A DNA stretch of 14,007 nucleotides from an uncultured Salinimicrobium sp. (GCA_946887025.1 CAMPJY010000060.1:1-14007); one strand, 5' to 3'; positions 5,299 to 13,031 are shown, counted from the stretch's first letter. Notes: a model not told the origin generated them from the sequence alone. Program-made: numbers and translations.

Positions 5299-6519
5299 TT
5301 ACATCTTATAGATCCACTGTTCCGGATTCAGTTTGGTGGTGTTCTTATACATCACGAAATAAAGAGTGGTCTTTCCATTGGTCTTACTCGTAGCAATCTG
5401 CCCAAGCTCCTGCCCAATAGCAACCTTATCTCCTTTTTTCACATATAGGTCCTCCAGGTTGTTATAGATGGTAATATAATCCCCGTGCCGCACCATCACC
5501 ATTCTATGGGAGCCGGGAATAATAAGGATCTCACTTACAACCCCGGAGAAAACGGCGCGGGCCTTCCCTCCTTTGTCGGTATCTATACGCACCCCGTTAC
5601 TGTTCATTGTAGCTGTCTTCACGATGGGATGCGGCTGAGTACCAAATCCCATGGAAACTACTCCCGTCTTGACAGGCCAGGGCAATTTCCCCTTGTTCTT
5701 TTCAAAATCGGCTGCCAGGGCCTTGGCTGCAGGGGTCAGTGCAAAGACTTCCCTGTCTGCCGAACCGCTTTCCTCGTTGTTGGCAGCGATGGCGTCGGCG
5801 ATCATTTTCTCTATTGCCCTGTCTATTTTGTCGATTTCATTCTGTTTCTGCCGCAGTTCCGCTGCAAATTGACCTTCCTTCTTCCGGATAACCGAAATCA
5901 GGGATTGCTGCGACTTCTTATTCTCCTCCAGCTGTGCCCGCGTCTTCCTGTTCTCGGCAATCAGCTTGTCCTTGGTTTTTTTCTGCTCTTCCAGACTCAC
6001 ATTCAGCTCCTGCAATTCAAGGGTACTCCTCTTTATCTCCTCTCCCTGCTCCTTTCTGTAGTTGGCATACTGCTTCATATACTGAAGGCGTTTGTAGGCC
6101 TGTAAAAAGCTCTCAGCCGATAACAGGAACATGATCCGGCTTTGCTGCGACTTGCTTTTATAGGACCTCCTGATCATCTGACTATAATCCGCCTTCAGTT
6201 CCTCCAGCTCCTTTTTCAGTTCCTTGATCCGGTTTTCATTGGAAGCAATCTCCCTCGTCAGCAGGTTCGCCTGCTGATTGGTCACCCGGATCAGGTTTTC
6301 TGTAGCCCTTATCTGCTGATTCAAATCTTCGACCTGGGTAAGGATCGAGCGCTCCTTCTTCAAGTTGGTGGACCTTAGGCCTTGTATCTGTTCGATCTGC
6401 TGCTGAAGTTCAAGCCTTCTCTTTTCCAGCTCTTCCCGGGAATCTTCCTGGGAAAATCCCTGAAAAGCCAGAAACAGGAACAGCAATAAAATGATCTTTT
6501 GGAGAGGCATCATTCTCAT
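5299..6519 (-). CDS. envC: EnvC-like murein hydrolase activator with a degenerate LytM (M23) domain
   Basis: This exported protein has 406 residues. A signal peptide (1-23, KIILLLFLFLAFQGFSQ) is followed by a long coiled coil (about 25-245, rich in E, K, Q and L) and a C-terminal LytM fold (about 280-400). In active M23 peptidases the zinc ligands lie in HxGxD and HLHF blocks. Here the matching positions read SNGVRI (Ser307, Arg311) and TLYF (Thr385, Tyr387), and the YxHL position is YNNL, so the metal site is gone. That is the EnvC situation, in which the protein activates N-acetylmuramoyl-L-alanine amidases at the septum instead of cutting peptidoglycan itself. ATG 6519 overlaps the TGA of the upstream lipoprotein gene by ATGA, which supports this start and translational coupling. 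Last gene of its operon. Confidence 0.9.
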   Translation of the reverse strand: MRMMPLQKIILLLFLFLAFQGFSQEDSREELEKRRLELQQQIEQIQGLRSTNLKKERSILTQVEDLNQQIRATENLIRVTNQQANLLTREIASNENRIKELKKELEELKADYSQMIRRSYKSKSQQSRIMFLLSAESFLQAYKRLQYMKQYANYRKEQGEEIKRSTLELQELNVSLEEQKKTKDKLIAENRKTRAQLEENKKSQQSLISVIRKKEGQFAAELRQKQNEIDKIDRAIEKMIADAIAANNEESGSADREVFALTPAAKALAADFEKNKGKLPWPVKTGVVSMGFGTQPHPIVKTATMNSNGVRIDTDKGGKARAVFSGVVSEILIIPGSHRMVMVRHGDYITIYNNLEDLYVKKGDKVAIGQELGQIATSKTNGKTTLYFVMYKNTTKLNPEQWIYKM

Positions 6520-7292
6520 TCTAATGTAATTTCGTCATAACCGGATGGGATATCAAAGGGAAAGCTGACAGGTACATTGAATTCCATAGACCGGAATTCC
6601 ATATCTATCTGGGTATTGTTCCCGCCATCATTGGCGACAATTTTAATCTGCTTCGGAAAAACCTTGCCCTGTACCTCCTGGTATTCCGGGTAGGTCACCG
6701 TCACGCTTCTGGCAGCGCCCTCCTGGGAAATCTGCTGAGCCACTGCACGGAAGTTTTTTGTGTCCAGTAAGAACATCCTCTTAAGAAAGTCTTCCGCGGC
6801 AGGTTCGAGCTGATAACCTCTTTCCGATTCGGTGAGTCTATAGCGCTCGTCTCTAAGGTCGTATATTGTCTGCCCGATCAAGAGGTTCTGTACCTTCTGA
6901 AAATCAAGAGGAGTTCCTAAAAGCTGACTCAGGAATTCAAAATCCCCATCGAAATAGGTGCCTCCTATCTTCTCGTAATATTTCACACTATCGGGAGTGA
7001 TCATGACCTTGGCCAGGGGAAATCCCAGCACTGAAGCGCTAAGCCAGATAGTCTCATCCTTTTCCATCCTGTAACTCACCGTCAGGGACTGGTTCTGCTC
7101 CGCATTCTGAAACTGCACCTTTACCCGTGCCTGCAGGGTTTCAAAATCCGCTTCCTTGGCGTAATGCTGCTCCACCACCCGGGCAACCGCAGCGTCTTCA
7201 ACCGGGGAAGCTCCTGTAAGGGCTTTTCGGCTTCCACAGGAAACGAGGCTTATCAAAGTAATAAAAAGAAATAGCGTTTTTATTTTATTCAT
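6516..7292 (-). CDS. DUF4292-type outer-membrane lipoprotein, LolB-like
   Basis: The product is a 258-residue lipoprotein. Its signal peptide ends LISLVSC, with the lipid-bearing cysteine at residue 19. The next residues (GSRKALTG) contain no aspartate at +2, compatible with export past the inner membrane. The family is the Bacteroidota protein conventionally annotated DUF4292, found beside EnvC. The central region (FETLQARVKVQF, then SYRMEKDETIWLSASVLGFP at 74-92 and LLGTPLDFQKVQNLLIGQ at 124-141) has the order of features seen in LolA/LolB lipoprotein carriers: beta-strands bearing a W, a GxPL turn, and a helix ending in G near the middle. A role in placing lipoproteins in the outer membrane is therefore plausible but inferred. 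The ATG overlaps the TPR gene by 8 bases. A longer frame starting at 7355 lies inside the TPR gene and would bury the signal peptide, so ATG 7292 is used. Confidence 0.82.
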   Translation of the reverse strand: MNKIKTLFLFITLISLVSCGSRKALTGASPVEDAAVARVVEQHYAKEADFETLQARVKVQFQNAEQNQSLTVSYRMEKDETIWLSASVLGFPLAKVMITPDSVKYYEKIGGTYFDGDFEFLSQLLGTPLDFQKVQNLLIGQTIYDLRDERYRLTESERGYQLEPAAEDFLKRMFLLDTKNFRAVAQQISQEGAARSVTVTYPEYQEVQGKVFPKQIKIVANDGGNNTQIDMEFRSMEFNVPVSFPFDIPSGYDEITLE

Positions 7293-8661
7293 TCTCCTGG
7301 GGGTCTTTAATTTCGGCCAGCTTTTTTTTAAATTCTGAAGCTTTTCCCGCTTCATTCAATCCGGTGTAAGAAAGGACCAGTTGCTGGTAAAAATCTGCCT
7401 CCATCACGGGATTGTCAATCAGGAAATCCAGCCCGAAGGTAAGGATTTCTTCTGCTTCCTGATATTCCTGTACCTGATTCAGCACCGTGCCGTTCACCAG
7501 ATAAAGTATGGGCTGGGAAGGGTATTCTTCAAGCGCTTTTCCGCTCAGGTCTTTTGCCTCCTCATACCTCATGAATTCCACCTGCAGCAGAAGTGTTTTC
7601 ACTAGCATGTCAAAATCCATGTCTCCGTTATTGACGCCGGCTTCAAAATACTCCATGGCTCTCTCCTTCTGGCCTGCCTGCAGAAAAAATGTCCCCAGCT
7701 GAGAATATACCTTAGTGTTGCCCTCCTCCTGCGAGAATACCTCCACCACTTCCATCAGATCCTTTTCAAAGGAAGGATTTTCGCCTACAAATAAAAGAAA
7801 ATCGTTCAAGACCTCGTATTTGGTCTCCTCATCGATCTGATCCCCTTTCAGGACCGTTTTCATGGAAGCCAGGGCCTTGGTTGAATCATTCTGGTCCAGG
7901 TAAAATTTATAAAGTGCGAGGTGCACCATCTCTGAATCCGGGTTCATTTCCAAAAGCGTCTGTGCGGTCTCAAAGGCCTTGTCCATTTCCCCCTTTTCGC
8001 TGTACACGAAGATCAGGTTCAGGTAATTTTCCTCTTCATCGGGACTTTCCGCTATCCTTTCCTGAAGATCCTGGACCCCCTGATCAGAATTATTGGTCTG
8101 CGCATAAATCTGCCGTCTCAGCCCTTCCCTGTATTCACTGTCCCCCCACCTGGTGTCGAGATCGTCCAACAGCTTCAGAGCATGATCAAACTTTTGATTG
8201 AGGATATATAAATTGGCAAGATCTTCTGAATAAGTCGGCTCAATTAAACGCAGTTCTTCCACCACTGGGAGGGCCTTGTCGAATTGTCGATTCAGGTAAT
8301 AAGTGTTGTACAATTCTGCCAGAATAGCCTCATTCTTTGGGTCCAGATCGTTTGCCTTCTCCAGAAGTTCCGAAGCTTCACTATACCTTTCGAGTAAATT
8401 AAAGTTTTTGCCCAGTTCAAAATACACTACAGGTTTCGGATCGATTTTCAGACATTTCTCCAATGCCTGGATCGCCTTTTCATAGTTCTCGATCCCCTTT
8501 TGTTTCAGGGCTTCAAAGAAATACTCCTGAAATTCATCGGTGACATTGCCCAGATCATCCTGGGACACTTCCTCCACCACCAGTTCCTTTTCCTGTGCCT
8601 CCAGGGCCGCAGAAAAAAGGAACAGCTGAAGCAGAAGTACTATCCCAAGACTTGTTCTCAT
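7285..8661 (-). CDS. Exported tetratricopeptide-repeat protein
   Basis: The 458-residue protein has an N-terminal signal peptide (MRTSLGIVLLLQLFLFSAAL, 1-20, likely cut near EAQ) and a helical body of degenerate TPR units. Clear ones start near residues 48 (FFEALKQKGIENYEKAIQAL), 80 (YFELGKNFNLLERYSEASEL), 114, 213 (YLNLIFVYSEKGEMDKAFET), 318 and 386. TPR arrays are protein-interaction scaffolds. Being co-operonic with the LolB-like lipoprotein and EnvC suggests a periplasmic or outer-membrane assembly role, but no partner can be named. No lipobox is seen. An earlier in-frame start at 8703 adds residues that run into the nucleotidyltransferase gene and bury the signal peptide, so ATG 8661 is preferred, 19 bases after that gene's stop. 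Confidence 0.85.
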   Translation of the reverse strand: MRTSLGIVLLLQLFLFSAALEAQEKELVVEEVSQDDLGNVTDEFQEYFFEALKQKGIENYEKAIQALEKCLKIDPKPVVYFELGKNFNLLERYSEASELLEKANDLDPKNEAILAELYNTYYLNRQFDKALPVVEELRLIEPTYSEDLANLYILNQKFDHALKLLDDLDTRWGDSEYREGLRRQIYAQTNNSDQGVQDLQERIAESPDEEENYLNLIFVYSEKGEMDKAFETAQTLLEMNPDSEMVHLALYKFYLDQNDSTKALASMKTVLKGDQIDEETKYEVLNDFLLFVGENPSFEKDLMEVVEVFSQEEGNTKVYSQLGTFFLQAGQKERAMEYFEAGVNNGDMDFDMLVKTLLLQVEFMRYEEAKDLSGKALEEYPSQPILYLVNGTVLNQVQEYQEAEEILTFGLDFLIDNPVMEADFYQQLVLSYTGLNEAGKASEFKKKLAEIKDPQENE

Positions 8662-8680
8662 TCTTATGAGTTTTAAGCGC

Positions 8681-9691
8681 CTATTCCAGTACGGAATAGT
8701 CACCGATACTTATTTCCTTAAAATCGCCCTTAAACCTGGCGTAATTGCCTATCATAGCGTTGTCCAGGCTGGCGTTCTCCACTTCGGCATAGGTTTGAAT
8801 CAGGCTGTTCCTGATACTGGAATCCTTGATGACACAGCCTTCCCCAATGGAAACATTAGGTCCAATTACTGAATTCTTGAGTTCCACATGCTCCCCTATG
8901 AAGCAGGGCTCTATGATTTCTGAATTCTCCATCCGCACAGTATCTGCAATCAGTTTCTCTCCATCCTGATGAAGGAAGTTCAGCATCCTTGTGTTGGTTT
9001 CTACAGTCACGTTCTTGTTTCCGCAATCCATCCATTCATCCACCTTTCCGGGTACAAATAACAGGCCATTTTTACGCATGGCCTCGATCCCGTCATTGAT
9101 CTGATATTCGCCTCCACGGGTGATATTCTTGTCAAGCACGCCCTGCAGCTCGTTCTTCAGTACTGCAACGTCCTTGAAATAGTAGATCCCAATCACCGCA
9201 AGATCAGAAACAAATTCCTCAGGTTTCTCCACCAGTCCGACGATCTCCTTATTCTGGTTCAGCTGTACCACCCCATAGGCTTTCGGATTCTCTACCTGTT
9301 TCACCCAAATGACTCCATCGGCCTCCTTATCTAACGTAAAATCAGCCTTGAATAGTGTATCCGCATAAGCGATCACGGCAGGCCCGTCAAGGGAATCCTT
9401 GGCGCACATGATGGCGTGCCCGGTTCCAAGAGGCTTGTCCTGATAATATATTGTGCCTTTGGCCCCCAGGGCAGCGGCGATCTGTTTCAGTTCGGTTTCC
9501 ACCTGCTCCCCAAAATCCTCCCCGATAATAAAGGCAATCTCATCGATTTCCTGTTTCAGGACTCCCGCTATATCTTCAACCAGCCGATGGACTATGGGCT
9601 TGCCTGCAATAGGGATGAGGGGTTTGGGAATGGTTAAGGTATGTGGACGCAGCCGCGATCCGCGACCAGCCATGGGAACTATAATCTTCAT
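8681..9691 (-). CDS. Sugar-phosphate nucleotidyltransferase with C-terminal left-handed beta-helix
   Basis: At 336 residues, the protein belongs to the NTP_transferase (RmlA/GlmU-like) superfamily. The N-terminal signature is MAGRGSRLRPHTLTIPKPLI (7-26) followed by GKP (30-32). The metal-binding Asp of the YADTLF segment is Asp111. Further family blocks are VEKPEE (154-159), GEYQINDGI (194-202) and WMDCGNK (220-226). Residues 258-336 carry hexapeptide-like repeats (IIEPCFIGEHVELKNSVIGP and on), forming a left-handed beta-helix. The closest activities are glucose-1-phosphate thymidylyl-, mannose-1-phosphate guanylyl- or GlcNAc/glucose-1-phosphate uridylyltransferase. The sequence does not decide among them, and an acetyltransferase function for the tail is not assured. 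Position next to a flippase suggests cell-surface polysaccharide precursor supply. Confidence 0.9.
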   Translation of the reverse strand: MKIIVPMAGRGSRLRPHTLTIPKPLIPIAGKPIVHRLVEDIAGVLKQEIDEIAFIIGEDFGEQVETELKQIAAALGAKGTIYYQDKPLGTGHAIMCAKDSLDGPAVIAYADTLFKADFTLDKEADGVIWVKQVENPKAYGVVQLNQNKEIVGLVEKPEEFVSDLAVIGIYYFKDVAVLKNELQGVLDKNITRGGEYQINDGIEAMRKNGLLFVPGKVDEWMDCGNKNVTVETNTRMLNFLHQDGEKLIADTVRMENSEIIEPCFIGEHVELKNSVIGPNVSIGEGCVIKDSSIRNSLIQTYAEVENASLDNAMIGNYARFKGDFKEISIGDYSVLE

Positions 9692-9753
9692 TTTGTGTTT
9701 ATTGTTTACCGTTTTCGGTTTAAGGTTAGTGGATTTGAGGGCTTATATCTTAC

Positions 9754-9803
9754 TGCCACGAATCCACGAATATATTTCCATAAAAATTCGTGGATTCGTG
9801 GCA
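9754..9803. repeat. Long inverted repeat (18-base perfect arms) between dut and the nucleotidyltransferase gene
   Basis: TGCCACGAATCCACGAAT (9754-9771) and its exact complement (9786-9803) flank a 14-base AT-rich loop. Each arm itself contains a direct repeat (CACGAAT / CCACGAAT). Both genes are on the minus strand, so the element is intercistronic and would be transcribed as a strong hairpin 63 bases upstream of the nucleotidyltransferase start. It could stabilise or attenuate the operon mRNA, or be a dispersed intergenic repeat. No transposase or target-site duplication is visible. Confidence 0.8.
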
Positions 9804-9819
9804 ATAGCATTCCCATTTT

Positions 9820-9851
9820 CAAATCCCCAAATTTCCAAATTTTCAAATTTA
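9820..9851. repeat. Tandem 8-base repeat, four units, ending inside the dut stop codon
   Basis: Four consecutive units of CAAATYYY are present: CAAATCCC, CAAATTTC, CAAATTTT and CAAATTTA, in perfect 8-base register. The final TTA at 9849-9851 is the dut stop codon on the minus strand, so the array abuts the gene exactly. Slipped-strand expansion at a gene end is the simplest reading. Confidence 0.75.
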
Positions 9852-10283
9852 TCTCGTCCCCGTACTTCCAAAGCCTCCGGCTCCACGGGTTGTTTCCTCC
9901 AGCACTTCCACTTCCTTCCAGCTGATATGTTCATGACGGGCGATCACCAGCTGGGCGACCCTTTCCCCATTTTCAACCGTGAACTCTTCATTGGAAAGAT
10001 TCACCAGGATCACTCCTATCTCGCCTCTGTAATCGGCATCAATGGTTCCGGGAGAGTTTAATACGGTGATTCCTTTCTTGGCTGCAAGCCCGCTTCGGGG
10101 CCTCACCTGGGCTTCATAGCCGACAGGCAGCTCAATAAAGAGCCCTGTCTTTACAATTGTCCGCTCCAGGGGTTTTAACGTAATTGCTTCTGAAATATTG
10201 GCCCGCAGGTCCATACCGGCAGAGGAACCTGTCTCATAGGCCGGGAGCGCATGTCGGGAATTATTAATGATCTTAACCGTCAT
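9849..10283 (-). CDS. dut: Deoxyuridine 5'-triphosphate nucleotidohydrolase (dUTPase)
   Basis: The 144-residue trimeric-type dUTPase hydrolyses dUTP to dUMP and pyrophosphate, keeping uracil out of DNA and feeding thymidylate synthesis. All five family motifs are present in order: AGMDLRA (22-28), RPRSGLA (61-67), [11 protein letters not shown] (79-89) with the catalytic Asp, GERVAQLVI (106-114), and the glycine-rich C-terminal [10 protein letters not shown] (133-142) with the nucleobase-stacking Phe138. Length is typical. It follows the pRiA4b-like gene by 40 bases and precedes the nucleotidyltransferase with a repeat-rich 157-base gap. Placement between a flippase and the envelope genes is a chromosomal arrangement, not a sign of phage origin. 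Confidence 0.96.
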   Translation of the reverse strand: MTVKIINNSRHALPAYETGSSAGMDLRANISEAITLKPLERTIVKTGLFIELPVGYEAQVRPRSGLAAKKGITVLNSPGTIDADYRGEIGVILVNLSNEEFTVENGERVAQLVIARHEHISWKEVEVLEETTRGAGGFGSTGTR

Positions 10284-10323
10284 TCTAAAAAAATTTTCCT
10301 TGTTTTTTATTCAGGAGGTCTCT

Positions 10324-10923
10324 CTAAAAGAAATCCTCGTCGTTGTCCTGATCCTCCATGAACTCCTGGATCTCCTCCAGATACATGTTCGTTTCTTCGA
10401 TATCGAATTCCTCAGGATCGAAATTACCTCCGGCCCAATGCTTCATCTCCCGGTATTCCGCCCCTTTCTTCTTCTTCATCACCTCCAGAAAATAGGCGTA
10501 CCCGGGAATTCCCCCACAGTCTTCTGGAGGGCAGTTCCTTCGGCCCGCAAGGCAGACAGGATAAAAAGTGTCGAGGTCCATGGGCAGGACCTTCTCGACC
10601 AGGATCTCGTGCTGCCAGTTATCCCCGAAGTCGTAGGTGTATTTGATCTTCTTTGGAGAATTCACCAGCACCTCCTCCAGGGTAATGGTTTTGGAATCGA
10701 TAAGGTCTGAAAAACCATAGTTTTCAGTCTCCTCATCAATGATCCCTATCCGGAATTTCTCGAACTCAAATTCATATAAGTGGTACGCGCCCCAGCCCAT
10801 AGCCATCTGGATGGTGTAATGAAGCTCGTGAAAAGTAACCGAACTCTTCACCTGTACCCTCCGCCAGATGGGAGGTTTGGTGTGCTTCAGGATTATTTTT
10901 ATCTGAACTACATCTGATGTCAT
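10324..10923 (-). CDS. Plasmid pRiA4b ORF-3-like family protein
   Basis: The protein has 199 residues and belongs to the PRiA4_ORF3 family, which is widespread and of unknown function. Recognisable conserved stretches are IKIILKHTKPPIWRRVQVKS (8-27), FHELHYTIQMAMGWGAYHLY (31-50), IKYTYDFGDNWQHEILVEK (93-111), the Cys-rich CLAGRRNCPPEDCGGIPGY (124-142) and HWAGGNFDPEEFD (162-174). Three cysteines (124, 131, 136) and nearby acidic residues could bind metal, but this is a guess. The tail is strongly acidic (EFMEDQDNDEDFF). No membrane segment or signal peptide is seen, so it is cytosolic. Despite the family name there are no plasmid genes nearby. It sits between the flippase and dut in the same direction. 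Confidence 0.88.
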   Translation of the reverse strand: MTSDVVQIKIILKHTKPPIWRRVQVKSSVTFHELHYTIQMAMGWGAYHLYEFEFEKFRIGIIDEETENYGFSDLIDSKTITLEEVLVNSPKKIKYTYDFGDNWQHEILVEKVLPMDLDTFYPVCLAGRRNCPPEDCGGIPGYAYFLEVMKKKKGAEYREMKHWAGGNFDPEEFDIEETNMYLEEIQEFMEDQDNDEDFF

Positions 10924-11006
10924 AAGTCTGTCTCTTTTATAGATTCCACAACCTTGATCTCGCCTTTTAAGACACCCGGATTAAGGGCCTCCAAATTACT
11001 AATTTC

Positions 11007-12464
11007 CTAACTCTTAAGCAGCTTCTTAAGGGCCTCTTTTTCGCTGAAATAAATCAGTGCAAAAAAGATAAGGATTAAACCGATACCTATGTAATAATTA
11101 CTTCTGAAAAGGTAAAAAGAAACCGCCGAGATTCCGATTGAAATGAAGAGGTAGCCACCAATCTTGGGCAGGTTGTAAGGCACGGGGTAATATTTCTGCC
11201 CGTAGAAATACGAAAGAAGCATCATGCTTCCGTAAGCCGCCAGGGTGGTAATGGCGGAACCTACATAGCCCATAACAGGGATGAGCAGCAGGTTAAGAAT
11301 TATGGTGATCACGGCGCCCACCACTGAAATATAGGCTGCATAGCGGGTGCGGTCGCTGACTTTATACCACACGGACAGGTTGTGATAGATGCCCAGAAAC
11401 AGATTGGCCAGCAGGATAATGGGCATGATCACGATGGCATCCCAATAGCTGGGCTTGTCTATAAAAAGTTCTTTGAGAAAATCAGAAAAGACGGTTATTA
11501 CCACCAGGATAATAGCCCCAAAGATCACAAAATATTCGGTGACGGTGGCGTAGGTCTGTTTGGCATCCTTCTCCTGGGCATGGCTGAAAAAGAAGGGTTC
11601 TATCCCCATCCTGAAGGCCATCACGAACAGGGTCATGAACATGGCCAGTTTATAAACTGCCGAATAGGCACCAACTTCAGAAAGTGCAATCTCCTCTGGC
11701 AGCAGTCTTTCCAGAAATATCTTATCAGACACCTCATTAATGGCAAAGGCTATCCCGGAGACCAGAATGGGAAACCCATAGCTTATCATCTTCTTCCATA
11801 AACCGGAATCGAACCTGAAATTCAGCTTCAGATAAAACGGCAGCATCACCAGCAGGGTTCCGCCACTCGCGACAAGCATGGAGATGAAGATATAGACGAT
11901 CTCATAGTCGGGCCTGTAAAGGAAGTCGAAAACCGAGCCTCCGGATTCCACAAGCTCCGGCAAAAGCACCAGGAAGAAAATGTTGAGGCCCATATTAACT
12001 GCAACATTGGCAATCTTGATTACTGCAAATTTCGTGGGCTGTTCGTTGGCCCTAAGCCAGGCAAAGGGAATGATAACCAGCGCATCCAGCGCCAGAATGC
12101 CTATAATGAATTTAAAATAGCGGGGAGCAATGTTGGTAATGTCAGAGAGGGGACCGATCAAAAGGAAACCCAAAATCACAAACAGAACCGTCGAAATCAG
12201 TATGGATATCGCGGAGGTGGCTACCACTCCCTCCTTGTGCTCTTTGTTGTGAAAAAACCTGAAAAAGGAGGTTTCCATTCCATAGGCAAGCAGCACATTG
12301 AACAGCACCACCCAGGCGAAGATCACGCTCACCACCCCATAGTCCGCGCTCGAATCCAGAACCGCCACATACAGGGGCATCAACAGGAAGGTCAGCATCC
12401 GCGGCACTACCGTTGCCACTCCGTAAATTACAGTCTGTTTAAATAGCTTCTGAAAGAGACCCAA
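11007..12464 (-). CDS. Polysaccharide biosynthesis / oligosaccharide flippase family membrane protein (Wzx-like)
   Basis: The 485-residue polytopic protein is hydrophobic throughout, with roughly 12-14 predicted membrane segments, the size and pattern of the MOP superfamily flippases (Polysacc_synt family). The N-terminus QTVIYGVATVVPRMLTFLLM (10-29) is the characteristic first helix with its conserved Pro-Arg. Such proteins flip lipid-linked sugar units across the inner membrane for O-antigen, capsule or similar polymers. The exact substrate is unknown. The best start is a TTG at 12464: no in-frame ATG or GTG occurs just upstream, and the next internal Met would remove the first helix. A promoter match lies 28 bases upstream. 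No glycosyltransferase cluster adjoins it, so it may be a stand-alone core flippase rather than part of an antigen locus. Confidence 0.9.
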   Translation of the reverse strand: MGLFQKLFKQTVIYGVATVVPRMLTFLLMPLYVAVLDSSADYGVVSVIFAWVVLFNVLLAYGMETSFFRFFHNKEHKEGVVATSAISILISTVLFVILGFLLIGPLSDITNIAPRYFKFIIGILALDALVIIPFAWLRANEQPTKFAVIKIANVAVNMGLNIFFLVLLPELVESGGSVFDFLYRPDYEIVYIFISMLVASGGTLLVMLPFYLKLNFRFDSGLWKKMISYGFPILVSGIAFAINEVSDKIFLERLLPEEIALSEVGAYSAVYKLAMFMTLFVMAFRMGIEPFFFSHAQEKDAKQTYATVTEYFVIFGAIILVVITVFSDFLKELFIDKPSYWDAIVIMPIILLANLFLGIYHNLSVWYKVSDRTRYAAYISVVGAVITIILNLLLIPVMGYVGSAITTLAAYGSMMLLSYFYGQKYYPVPYNLPKIGGYLFISIGISAVSFYLFRSNYYIGIGLILIFFALIYFSEKEALKKLLKS

Positions 12465-12492
12465 TCCTGTTTTGTTTGAGGAGGTTAGAGCA

Positions 12493-12523
12493 CAAATGTA
12501 CTTCAGCCTTTTCTAATGCCGAA
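12493..12523 (-). promoter_or_regulatory. Promoter of the flippase gene
   Basis: On the minus strand TTCG (12523-12520), a 19-base spacer and TACATTTG (12500-12493) give one mismatch to TTTG-N19-TAnnTTTG. The TTG start at 12464 is 28 bases further on. It lies in the 74-base gap after the lipoprotein gene, so the flippase and the genes after it may be transcribed separately from atpG. Confidence 0.55.
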
Positions 12524-12538
12524 TAAAATACGGTCTTT

Positions 12539-13021
12539 TTATTTATCCTGGTCGGAACCTTTTTCCTTAACCCCCTGGAGCTTATAATAACCAGTTTCCC
12601 CATTTTTGCTGTACACAACAACAGCTTCATCTGCTTTGAGATCAAATGGGATATTTTCCAGCACCGGCACCTTGTTTCCGTATTCCTTCCTGAGATCGAC
12701 GTGCATAACAAAGTCCTCGTCCTTGCCCGGAAGGTCGAAATATGCCACATACAGATTGGATCCTTCCCCCTCAGCAACCAGAGCTGCCTTTCTGCTCCTG
12801 AAATATACGCTGTCCAGTTGCACCTCTTTCTGAAGGAAGTCTTCAGTAGGCAAATAAAAATTCATTCTGGAGTCGTTGGAATCATCCTGCGCCAGATGAA
12901 TGGTGTAATAGGCCGGCTGGAAAGCCACAGGAGCTTCCTCCTGAAGTTTTTTGCCATTGGCGCAGCCTGACAGGCTCACCACCGCGAACATTCCAAAAAA
13001 GTATTTTAAAAAGCTTTTCAT
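12539..13021 (-). CDS. Small predicted lipoprotein of unknown function
   Basis: The 160-residue product has a lipoprotein signal peptide, MKSFLKYFFGMFAVVSLSGC, with the modified cysteine at residue 20. The mature part begins ANGKKLQEEAPVAFQPAYYT and is mostly beta-strand-like, with alternating patterns (VQLDSVYFRSRKAALVAEGE, 68-87; LYVAYFDLPGKDEDFVMHVD, 90-109), ending in a charged tail (GVKEKGSDQDK). I do not recognise the family. The lack of an acidic residue after the cysteine suits outer-membrane sorting, although Bacteroidota sorting rules differ from those of E. coli. It lies between atpG and the flippase on the same strand, with a large hairpin just upstream of its start. An alternative frame on the same DNA (12439-12777) lacks any domain and is rejected. 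Confidence 0.8.
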   Translation of the reverse strand: MKSFLKYFFGMFAVVSLSGCANGKKLQEEAPVAFQPAYYTIHLAQDDSNDSRMNFYLPTEDFLQKEVQLDSVYFRSRKAALVAEGEGSNLYVAYFDLPGKDEDFVMHVDLRKEYGNKVPVLENIPFDLKADEAVVVYSKNGETGYYKLQGVKEKGSDQDK

Positions 13022-13031
13022 GCTATAGGGG

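Noticed and set aside
5485..6105. 206-codon plus-strand open frame opposite envC
   Set aside because: It is antisense to the coiled-coil and LytM coding region. The product is Leu/Cys/His-rich and domain-free, as expected for the mirror of a coiled-coil gene.
9740..9851. Insertion sequence remnant
   Set aside because: The inverted repeat has only a 14-base loop, with no transposase fragment and no target duplication.
10324..10923. Integrated plasmid segment
   Set aside because: The family name pRiA4b ORF-3 is historical. There are no replication, partition, mobilisation or integrase genes nearby, and the composition matches its neighbours.
12439..12777. 112-codon minus-strand frame across the lipoprotein gene end
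   Set aside because: It is out of frame with the lipoprotein gene, which has a clear signal peptide and lipobox. The product is Arg/Ser/Cys-rich with no motif.
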